From: Bacteroidota bacterium
GTDB lineage: Bacteria; Bacteroidota; Bacteroidia; Chitinophagales; Chitinophagaceae
Assembly: GCA_018266455.1 (NCBI GenBank)
Contig: JAFEAJ010000004.1
Span: forward strand, 42,951 to 106,950
DNA length: 64,000 nucleotides
Direction of reading: 5' to 3'
The notes beneath the pieces were generated by a model, which saw only the letters and a program-made list of their open reading frames with translations, did no database searches and had not been told where the DNA came from. This document shows, in pieces, positions 44,221 to 51,343 of this stretch (the first letter of the stretch is position 1; every line of letters begins with the position of its first letter). The translations under genes were made by a program, and so were the position numbers.

Positions 44221-45579
44221 TCAAAGTTCTACGTGCCCTCTTAACCCAAAAACATGAACCGGCCCGGAACGGTCTTTATTATACCCCGGATTTTTTACGA
44301 ACTGATAATCGAGCCCAAGCCAGAAAGAATTGAAAAGCCTGGCGTTGTAATAGAGTTCTATGATCATTTCGTTGCCGTAGTTCAAACTCCCATCGCCGAT
44401 GATAAAACCATAGCCTCCTTGTTTTAAAAAGTTGCGATGGTCTGATGAAATGCCGTTCAGCACGGCAGCAAGCCCAATGACATCATGCTTCCTGCCCCAT
44501 TTGGCTCCTTTCAAAGAAAAGCCCGCATGAACAGTCTGGTCTATTTCTGTAAACGCCCATGACGCATGTTTGCCATCGTTCCAGCCTGCACGTGCAAAAA
44601 AACTGAGGCCATTGGTAACCTCCTGTTCAATATCCAGGCAAATGGCCGTTTTGCTCCCCCCGAAATTCTTGCCTTTTGCATTGCCCGAAATCACTTGCAA
44701 TAAAGTGGTATCATTATTTTGGAGCGCAACAATCCCCTGCTGATAAGATGGGGCACGGGAAGCTGTGTGGCTCAACAAAAGCCGGATAGCGCCCGGCCGG
44801 TTGTGGAGCTTAAAGTGCTTTTCAAATTCAGCAGTTTCAGAATGCGCCTTGCCGAAAACATATTCCATGGCAGATTGATTGGCAATAACAGGAACAGCAA
44901 CGCTCGACATCCTGAAAGACCAGGTTGCTTCTGCCAGCTCCGCAACAATACCTTCAGTATAGCCCTTTGTGTTTGCCGGATAATCCCAGGCGCCATTGCT
45001 CATGATGCTCCAATTCATGAACTGTGTGCGTGGGTCATGGCTATAGGTGTTATTGTCAAAAAAATCTGACATGGAAAATTTGCCGACAGTAATGGTTATC
45101 CTGCGAACCGGCGCTTTTTTGTCCAGCACTTCATTCACATCATCATCTTCCGTTTCATAAGCAGTGCCGGCCAGTGGAATATGTTGTTGAATATAGGCCC
45201 TTGCTATAGAGGCAACAGGAGAAGGATTGCCAATGCGATAAGTTTCGCCGTTAAGCGCACCCGCAACGCCCAGCGAATAGCTTAAACCAGCGCCACCTGA
45301 TATCTCTGGGTCAAAATAAAATGCTGCACCTTTCCATAGTCTTCTTCCTAAAAACAAGGTCGATGTTATGCTTGTTTCACCCGACTCCGCACTGTTCGAT
45401 AAGCTGTTCTGGCCGCTATAAGCGGCTTTAAAGCCCGAATGGGCCTGGCCAATCACCGTGAGCTGGAAATGGCAGGTGTAGGAAGAATCCTGGATAAAAT
45501 TTTCTTTTTTCTGAGCACTTGCGAACAGGTGTGCCCAGCATAATATTACGGATAAGTAAATGGAGGGGCTCTTGCACAT
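44221..45579 (-). CDS. Carbohydrate-selective porin (OprB family)
   Basis: 452 residues with a signal peptide ending LFASAQ. OprB-like features are EDDDVNEVLDKKAPVRRITITVGKFSMSDFFDNNTYSHDPRTQFMNW and YPANTKGYTEGIVAELAEATWSFR. There is a long barrel with GLSFFARAGWNDGKHASWAF, HAGFSLKGAKWGRKHDVIGLA and IELYYNARLFNSFWLGLDYQFV, and the protein ends HVEL. It is an outer-membrane channel for sugars or related solutes by family knowledge. It has a well-formed promoter (45591-45622), but no sugar-utilisation genes are adjacent. Confidence 0.88.
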   Translation of the reverse strand: MCKSPSIYLSVILCWAHLFASAQKKENFIQDSSYTCHFQLTVIGQAHSGFKAAYSGQNSLSNSAESGETSITSTLFLGRRLWKGAAFYFDPEISGGAGLSYSLGVAGALNGETYRIGNPSPVASIARAYIQQHIPLAGTAYETEDDDVNEVLDKKAPVRRITITVGKFSMSDFFDNNTYSHDPRTQFMNWSIMSNGAWDYPANTKGYTEGIVAELAEATWSFRMSSVAVPVIANQSAMEYVFGKAHSETAEFEKHFKLHNRPGAIRLLLSHTASRAPSYQQGIVALQNNDTTLLQVISGNAKGKNFGGSKTAICLDIEQEVTNGLSFFARAGWNDGKHASWAFTEIDQTVHAGFSLKGAKWGRKHDVIGLAAVLNGISSDHRNFLKQGGYGFIIGDGSLNYGNEMIIELYYNARLFNSFWLGLDYQFVKNPGYNKDRSGPVHVFGLRGHVEL

Positions 45580-45590
45580 AGCTTAGCTGG

Positions 45591-45622
45591 CAAAAGTATA
45601 ATGGCTGACAGAGCCGGCCAAA
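45591..45622 (-). promoter_or_regulatory. Bacteroidota-type promoter of the carbohydrate porin
   Basis: Read on the minus strand: TTTG (45622-45619), 20 bases, then TACTTTTG (45598-45591). It matches the TTG-N17-23-TAnnTTTG consensus, and the porin ATG lies 12 bases further on. Confidence 0.6.
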
Positions 45623-45626
45623 TTAA

Positions 45627-46505
45627 TTAAAGCAACATGGTTGCTTTTATCATGCGGTCCCTGCCTTGCATATCTTTTTTTATTTCGACTTGCTGAAATC
45701 CTTTTTCAGCAAGCATTTGCTTCACATTGCGGGCCTGGTTTTCGTGGGTTTCAATAAACAGTTTGCCGTTAGTTGATAATTTTTCTGTTGCGAAACATGC
45801 AATGGCGTCATAAAATATCAGTGGATTGCTGTCTTCTACAAACAGTGCAAGGTGGGGCTCATAAGCGACCACGTTTTGCATCATAGCCGCTTTGTCTCCA
45901 ATAGGCACATAAGGCGGGTTGCTTACTATAATATCGGGTTGTGGAAGCAATGCCCTTGAGCTGTTGTTCAAAAAGTCAAGGTGAAGAAAGTGGATATCGG
46001 CGCTATTTTCTCTTGCATTCCGTTTCGCAATATTCAGCGCGGCTTCACTGACATCGCAGGAAAATATCCTGGCTCCGGGTAATTTTTTTTTCAGCGCTAT
46101 GGGGATGCACCCGCTCCCTGTACCAATATCAAGAATCGTTAACAGTTCTTGGCCGGCATTGGGCCAACTGGAGCTGCGAGTTTCTTCCACAACCCATTCC
46201 ACCAATTCCTCTGTTTCTGGCCTTGGTATAAGCACATTTTCATCTACATAAAATTTCATTCCGCCAAACCATGCCTCATGCAAAACATACTGCACAGGTT
46301 TATGTTCTAATAGTTCTGCCGAATATTTTTCGAGCAGCTCCTGCTGTTGCAATGACAGGATATCATTTTTATTTATTATGCGGTCAATTTTTCTCCAGCC
46401 TGTGATATATTCCATAACCAGGTCAGCAATGGCAGCAGGTTCCCTGTCGCCATAAATGCTCCCTAGCTTTAAGAGCAACTGTTGCTGTGCTTCATGAATT
46501 GTCAT
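45627..46505 (-). CDS. prmC: Peptide chain release factor N5-glutamine methyltransferase
   Basis: 292 residues. PrmC methylates the GGQ glutamine of release factors RF1 and RF2. The N-terminal helical RF-binding domain (1-90) is followed by the SAM motif LDIGTGSGCIPIAL (125-138) and the diagnostic NPPY at 196-199 in SNPPYVP. The conserved IPRPETE at about 93-99 is also typical. Intact and normal length. Divergent from ribD, with 79 bases between starts. A minus-strand TAAGTTTG box is at 46510-46517. Confidence 0.94.
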   Translation of the reverse strand: MTIHEAQQQLLLKLGSIYGDREPAAIADLVMEYITGWRKIDRIINKNDILSLQQQELLEKYSAELLEHKPVQYVLHEAWFGGMKFYVDENVLIPRPETEELVEWVVEETRSSSWPNAGQELLTILDIGTGSGCIPIALKKKLPGARIFSCDVSEAALNIAKRNARENSADIHFLHLDFLNNSSRALLPQPDIIVSNPPYVPIGDKAAMMQNVVAYEPHLALFVEDSNPLIFYDAIACFATEKLSTNGKLFIETHENQARNVKQMLAEKGFQQVEIKKDMQGRDRMIKATMLL

Positions 46506-46584
46506 AAAGCAAACTTAAATAAATTACTTTTGCATATTTTGTGCGCATGTATAAAGAATGCAGTTAAATAAAGAATAACCTGTA

Positions 46585-47628
46585 ATGGAAGATAAGTACA
46601 TGTACCGGTGCCTTGAACTTGCTAAACAAGGAGCGGGTTACGTTGCGCCAAACCCGATGGTTGGGGCTGTCCTTGTACATGAGGGCAGGATCATTGGTGA
46701 AGGATACCACCAGCAATATGGCAAAGCGCACGCAGAAGTAAATTGCATAAATGCTGTTAAACAGGAAGACGAAAGCCTGATTGCTAAATCAATATTATAT
46801 GTTTCGCTGGAGCCCTGCGCTCATTATGGCAAAACGCCACCGTGTGCCGATCTTATTATTTCCAGAAAAATTCCTAAAGTTGTTATCGGCTGCTGCGACC
46901 CCTTTGCTGAAGTGCAAGGAAGTGGTATTGAAAAGCTAAAAGCTGCAGGTATTGAAGTCGTTCAAAACGTGCTTGAGGAAGACAGCATGAGCCTGAACAA
47001 AAGGTTCTTTACATTTCACCGCAAACATCGCCCATATATCATCCTGAAATGGGCGCAGAGCGCCAATGGCAACATTGGCAAAATAGGCAATGCCGGAAGG
47101 GCACTCATCTCGAATGAATTTACGAACCGCCTCGTGCATAAATGGAGAAGCGAAGAAACGGCTGTTCTTGTGGGAACAAACACAGCTTTATATGATAACC
47201 CTGAACTGAATGTAAGATATTGGCAGGGCCGGGACCCAATAAGGCTTTTAATAGATTTGGGCCTGCGGCTGCCGCATTCATTGAAAATATTTAATGAAAA
47301 AAGCAAAACAATTGTTTTCAATACCATTAAGCAGGAAGAGAAAAAAAACCTTTTTTTTTACCAGATAACTGCTGACATGAGCTCAGTGCAACAGATCTTG
47401 CGTGCGCTGTATTACTTCAAAACCCAAAGCGTGATCGTAGAAGGAGGAGCTAAAGTGCTACAGGCCTTCATTGAGGAAGGGACATGGGACGAAGCAAGGG
47501 TAATCGAGAACGAAAAGCTGATTATTGATGATGGGGTAAACGCGCCCATAGTAAAACACGCGGAGTTAATGCATGTTGAACACATCTTTTCAGACAGGAT
47601 TTCTTATTACCAAAACCCAAACTGCTGA
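46585..47628 (+). CDS. ribD: Bifunctional riboflavin deaminase/reductase
   Basis: 347 residues with both RibD activities. The deaminase zinc site is H49-A-E51 in KAHAEVN with C78 and C87 in LEPCAHYGKTPPC. From about residue 145 the reductase domain follows (RPYIILKWAQSANGNIGK, HKWRSEETAVLVGTNTALYDNPELNVR). The enzyme converts the first pyrimidine intermediate in two steps to the ribitylamino form, used with RibH (24831) in the next reactions. A TACTTTTG box at 46525-46532 precedes it. The next gene starts two bases after the stop. Confidence 0.93.
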   Translation: MEDKYMYRCLELAKQGAGYVAPNPMVGAVLVHEGRIIGEGYHQQYGKAHAEVNCINAVKQEDESLIAKSILYVSLEPCAHYGKTPPCADLIISRKIPKVVIGCCDPFAEVQGSGIEKLKAAGIEVVQNVLEEDSMSLNKRFFTFHRKHRPYIILKWAQSANGNIGKIGNAGRALISNEFTNRLVHKWRSEETAVLVGTNTALYDNPELNVRYWQGRDPIRLLIDLGLRLPHSLKIFNEKSKTIVFNTIKQEEKKNLFFYQITADMSSVQQILRALYYFKTQSVIVEGGAKVLQAFIEEGTWDEARVIENEKLIIDDGVNAPIVKHAELMHVEHIFSDRISYYQNPNC

Positions 47629-47629
47629 A

Positions 47630-48517
47630 ATGCTTTACCTAATCGGGAGCATTGTGCTCACCTCATATCTTACATTTTGTTTTAAGCTCATTGAGAAATA
47701 TCGCATCAGTGCTTTTCAGGCCATACTTTTCAACTACCTTACCTGTGTGGTTACCGGTTCGTTTGTAAATGGCAACATGCCTTTTCATACAGATGACCTT
47801 CATGAGCCATGGTTCAGGTTTGCGTTGCTAATGGGCGCTATGTTCATCTCCATTTTTAATGTAGTAGGCTTTACTGCCCAGAAAATCGGCATCGCTGTAG
47901 CTTCAGTAGCCAACAAGCTGTCATTGATCATTCCTTTTATTTTTTCAGTTTATCTCTACCACGAAAAGATATCTGTATTAAAAATTATGGGGGTCTTTGT
48001 TGCATTGGTAGCCGTAGCGCTGACTTGTTTGCCGGCACAAAAAGTGGAAACAGGGAAAACAATTGCAAAACTGAGCCCTGCATTGCTGGTGATCGTGCCT
48101 GCACTATTGTTTTTTAGCAGCGGGCTGCTCGATACCCTGATTAAATATGTTGAGCAAAATTTTTTGGACGGTTCTAATAATAATCAATACCTAATCACTG
48201 CATTCGCTTCTGCTGCCGCTATCGGCATGGTGCTTTTTTTTGTTTTAGTGCTGGCAGGAATGCAAAAATTTTCCTTTAAAAGCGTAATTGCCGGTATTTG
48301 CATTGGTGTGCCCAATTATTTTTCCATTTGGTGCCTGGTAAAAGCGCTTAAACTGTTTAAAGGCAACAGTTCGGGTATTATCCCAATCAACAATATGGGC
48401 ATTGTGCTTTTCAGCTCTGTAGTGGCATGGCTTCTTTTTAGGGAAAAACTATCGGCCATGAACTGGCTGGGTATCCTTTTGTCTGCCGGTGCAATTTCAT
48501 TGATCGCTTTTGGGTAA
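47630..48517 (+). CDS. EamA/DMT-family transporter
   Basis: 295 residues from ATG at 47630, two bases after the ribD stop, so the two genes are probably co-translated. A longer start inside ribD is possible but less likely. About ten membrane spans in two EamA repeats are seen (LYLIGSIVLTSYLTFCFKLIEKYRISAFQAILF, GIAVASVANKLSLIIPFIFSVYLYHEK, IPINNMGIVLFSSVVAWLLFREKLSAMNWLGILL). DMT transporters move small metabolites. The tight coupling with ribD hints at a flavin-related or precursor substrate, but this is only an inference. Confidence 0.85.
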   Translation: MLYLIGSIVLTSYLTFCFKLIEKYRISAFQAILFNYLTCVVTGSFVNGNMPFHTDDLHEPWFRFALLMGAMFISIFNVVGFTAQKIGIAVASVANKLSLIIPFIFSVYLYHEKISVLKIMGVFVALVAVALTCLPAQKVETGKTIAKLSPALLVIVPALLFFSSGLLDTLIKYVEQNFLDGSNNNQYLITAFASAAAIGMVLFFVLVLAGMQKFSFKSVIAGICIGVPNYFSIWCLVKALKLFKGNSSGIIPINNMGIVLFSSVVAWLLFREKLSAMNWLGILLSAGAISLIAFG

Positions 48518-48589
48518 TGCAAGCAAAAGGTGAAGATGGTTAGGAACGGTTTAAAAACTGCTCCAGGAATTTCATATACTATCCCCCAA

Positions 48590-48651
48590 CTTTTCCAAAG
48601 CTTGTAATACATGACAAATCGGGTAGTCCTGTATGAGCTTTGGAAAAGATT
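48590..48651 (+). repeat. Palindromic dispersed repeat, copy A
   Basis: Outer arms CTTTTCCAAAGCT (48590-48602) and AGCTTTGGAAAAG (48636-48648) are a perfect 13-bp inverted repeat. Inner arms ATACATGAC (48607-48615) and GTCCTGTAT (48626-48634) pair with one mismatch, so a long hairpin is likely. It shares about 80 percent identity over 59 bases with copy B at 43406-43464 (opposite orientation) and the same asymmetric GGAAAAGATT end. Confidence 0.75.
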
Positions 48652-48768
48652 AAGCATAAAGGATCCGGCAGGCTGGCCTTTAGCCGCTTAGTAAATAATT
48701 TGTAAAAGCTTTCCGGAATTGTTATATTAGATGCTGCTGGTTATTTTTTAAACCCCAAAACAACTATT

Positions 48769-49191
48769 ATGAACCCCAAAAAACTTATTCTGGCAGGCAT
48801 TGCCGGGGGCATTGTGATCTTTCTTTTAGGATACCTCACTTATGGTATGCTTTTGATGGATTTCTTCGACAAACATGCGGGCGCCGTTAAAAATACAGGC
48901 CGAAACCCCAACCAGATGCTCTTCTTATATCTTATCCTCGGGAATATTATTTACGGATTTTTATTGGCATATATATTCGGCAAAGCAAAAATTGCATCAA
49001 TAGGCAATGGGCTTGTTACAGGTGCTATCATTGGTTTTTTATCTACTTCTGCAACAGACAGCGTATCCTATGCAACTACTTTTGTGCATAGCCGCACATC
49101 AGTAGCCGCAGATGTGATTACTTTTACAATTTTGTCCGCTGCTGCCGGTGTGGTTGTTGCATGGATCGCAGGTCCAGGCAGGAAAGCATAG
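48769..49191 (+). CDS. Small membrane protein of unknown function
   Basis: 140 residues, four predicted membrane spans (LILAGIAGGIVIFLLGYLTYGMLL; MLFLYLILGNIIYGFLLAYIFG; GLVTGAIIGFLSTSA; VITFTILSAAAGVVVAWIAG). It resembles conserved small integral-membrane proteins of the DUF1761 type in size and layout, but the family assignment is uncertain. It has a leader of at least 110 bases after the palindromic repeat, and no partner gene. Function unknown. Confidence 0.6.
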   Translation: MNPKKLILAGIAGGIVIFLLGYLTYGMLLMDFFDKHAGAVKNTGRNPNQMLFLYLILGNIIYGFLLAYIFGKAKIASIGNGLVTGAIIGFLSTSATDSVSYATTFVHSRTSVAADVITFTILSAAAGVVVAWIAGPGRKA

Positions 49192-49757
49192 TATTTAACT
49201 CAGCCATTTTAAAAGGCAAGGAATCAGGGTACAGGCTTTTTTTGTTATGGCAACCACCAATCTTTAGGGTAATTTATATACTGCAGTCTTTTCATTAATC
49301 TGTTGCCTGTTACTTTTTTAAAAAAGTTCAAAAAAGCCACCCACATTGCACAATCGCAAGCAGGTGGCTACCCTTAAAAACAACCTGTCGCAAGATGAAA
49401 TAGCATCATTCCTATTATTAAGCATCAGCATGTTCTGACAAACCCGCTGGAAGCCGCAATTGTCTCAAAACATTTTCAAATCTTAGTACGGAGCTTTATT
49501 CAAAAAGGATGGCTGGCCTTAAAGTATTTTAACAAAAAAAAACGGGGTTTTGCGCCAGCTTATATTGATCGCACCCATCAGTTGTTATAAGAATATACAA
49601 ATCCAAGCTCGCCAGGCCAAAAAAAACAAAAGGAAAGGCTTGGGAAAGAATAGCTCAACGCAAAAAATCTGTTCCCACAACTTTGCGCCTTACCGACCAG
49701 AAACTGTAAACTAAAGCCAGGAGCTATAAGCATTATATTTGTTGAAATTTTTTAGTC
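49192..49757. other. 566-base gap without a gene; orphan minus-strand terminator
   Basis: No protein-coding gene is supported. A minus-strand terminator-like hairpin lies at 49329-49369. A TATATTTG box at 49734-49741 lies just before the EVE gene. Both strands may therefore be transcribed in part. Confidence 0.45.
49329..49369 (-). terminator. Orphan terminator-like hairpin
   Basis: AGCCACC (49335-49341) pairs with GGTGGCT (49363-49369), and an inner TTGC/GCAA stem sits in the loop. On the minus strand it is followed by TTTTTTG. No coding gene ends at it on that strand, so it may end a non-coding transcript. Confidence 0.5.
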
Positions 49758-50168
49758 ATGGCACACTGGCTGGTAAAATCAGAACCTGCTGTTTACAGTT
49801 TTGACCAATTGCAAAAAGACAAAGAAGCCACATGGGACGGCGTACGCAATTATGCTGCGCGGGGCCACCTGAAAGCCATGAAAACCGGGGATGATGTTTT
49901 TTTCTACCACAGCAATGAAGGAATGGAAATCGTGGGCCTTGCAAAAGTATCAAAAGAGTTTTTCCAGGACCCGACCACCGATGATGATGCATGGGTTGCT
50001 GTGAAATTAAGGCCTGTAAAAAAATTTAATACCCCGGTTTCACTTGCTGAAATCAAAAAAGACAAGCGCCTTGCACAAATGGCATTGGTGCGATTGGGAA
50101 GGCTATCCGTGCAGCCCGTTACCGATAAGGAATGGGAGATTGTGTTGGAGATAGCAGGAGAGAAATAA
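49758..50168 (+). CDS. EVE domain protein
   Basis: 136 residues of a PUA-like EVE domain, the fold of thymocyte nuclear protein 1: MAHWLVKSEPAVYSFDQLQKDKEATWDGVRNYAARGHLKAMKTGDDVFFYHSNEG. A small cysteine-free single domain. By family knowledge EVE domains recognise modified bases such as 5-methylcytosine in DNA or RNA modifications, and they occur both in defence and in housekeeping roles. No restriction-type neighbours exist here, so a housekeeping role is likelier. It has a TATATTTG box 10 bases upstream of a likely transcript start. Confidence 0.88.
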   Translation: MAHWLVKSEPAVYSFDQLQKDKEATWDGVRNYAARGHLKAMKTGDDVFFYHSNEGMEIVGLAKVSKEFFQDPTTDDDAWVAVKLRPVKKFNTPVSLAEIKKDKRLAQMALVRLGRLSVQPVTDKEWEIVLEIAGEK

Positions 50169-50358
50169 CAAGTGCCAATAAACATTTAATAGACGCGTTT
50201 TATTGCAAGCCCCTTTATATTCTACCTCTTTATCGTTGCATTAACTATTCCCTCAGGTTACCTTTTTATTGCATAAAGAATTAATAAGAAACCAATAGGC
50301 ATGCTGTGTAAAATTGATTTTCCTGCATCTTAGCAACAATCATCTAAAATATACGACC

Positions 50359-51312
50359 ATGAAAGTTTTGCAACTCATGACGCTGACAGCGTCAGCGATA
50401 CTATTTTCTTTTGCCTGCACTCAGCACAAAAATGAAGCTGAAAAAACATTATCTCAAGATGTAAAAGTTGAAGAAATAAAAGCGCCATCAGCTCACGAAG
50501 ATAATAAAAACGAAAGGTTGTTCATTGCCAATGCCGATACTGCAATTGCAGAGAACCAGCAACTAAATGAAGAGAAATTTGAAGAAAAAAGAAATGCCCC
50601 TGAACAAAATGCAAGCGCCAAGCAAAAAAAAGACTGGGACAAAAAGATTGTCAAAACAGCCAGCCTGGGCCTTGAAGTGAAAGATTACAGCGCTTTCAAT
50701 CAACAACTGCATGAAACCGTTAAACAATTTGGCGGTTATATTGCACAGGAAGAACAAAATCAATCAGCTTACCAGATAGAGAATAAAGTTTCCATTAAAA
50801 TTCCTGCTCACCAGTTTGAAGATGCTGTAAGCAAGCTCACTTTAAACAGCGAAAGAATTATTGAAAGAAAAATAAGTTCTGAAGATGTGACGACTGAAAT
50901 GATTGATACAAAATCGAGGATTGAAGCGAAGAAAGAAGTGCGCCAGCGCTATCTTGAATTATTAAAACAGGCAAAGAACATGAAAGACATCCTGGAAGTG
51001 CAAAATGAGATTAATGAAATACAGGAACAGCTTGAATCTGCTGCAGGCAGGCTTGCATACCTGGGCCATTCTTCAGCATTCAGCACCATCAATCTCACAT
51101 TTTACCAGGTAACAGGCGCGACCGCGGTGAGCGAAAAAGAGCCAACCTATTTATATAAAATGAATGAAGCTTTTTCCAATGGCTTAAAATGGGTTAGCAA
51201 TTTGATTTTAGGGCTTGTAGCATTGTGGCCCTTACTGATTGGCATTGCTGTTTTATTTATCATTTACAAAAGAAGAAAGAATTTTAAAGCAAAGCCAGTC
51301 AATGCGGGTTAA
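50359..51312 (+). CDS. DUF4349 lipoprotein with C-terminal membrane span
   Basis: 317 residues from ATG at 50359. A lipobox-like signal (SAILFSFAC, Cys at about 18) is followed by a charged linker. The DUF4349 domain contains KKIVKTASLGLEVKDYSAFNQQLHETVKQFGGYIAQEEQ and SKLTLNSERIIERKISSEDVTTEMIDTKSRIEAKKEVRQRYLELLKQAKNMKDILEVQNEI. It ends in one hydrophobic span (LILGLVALWPLLIGIAVLFII) with a basic tail. The coiled-coil segment suggests oligomerisation. The function is unknown. Confidence 0.82.
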   Translation: MKVLQLMTLTASAILFSFACTQHKNEAEKTLSQDVKVEEIKAPSAHEDNKNERLFIANADTAIAENQQLNEEKFEEKRNAPEQNASAKQKKDWDKKIVKTASLGLEVKDYSAFNQQLHETVKQFGGYIAQEEQNQSAYQIENKVSIKIPAHQFEDAVSKLTLNSERIIERKISSEDVTTEMIDTKSRIEAKKEVRQRYLELLKQAKNMKDILEVQNEINEIQEQLESAAGRLAYLGHSSAFSTINLTFYQVTGATAVSEKEPTYLYKMNEAFSNGLKWVSNLILGLVALWPLLIGIAVLFIIYKRRKNFKAKPVNAG

Positions 51313-51343
51313 TGAAAAAAACAAGATCCCTGATAGCCCTGAA

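Noticed and set aside
49329..49450. Minus-strand 37-codon frame crossing the terminator hairpin
   Set aside because: It reads through the structured hairpin and T-run and has no family signal; a non-coding explanation is simpler.
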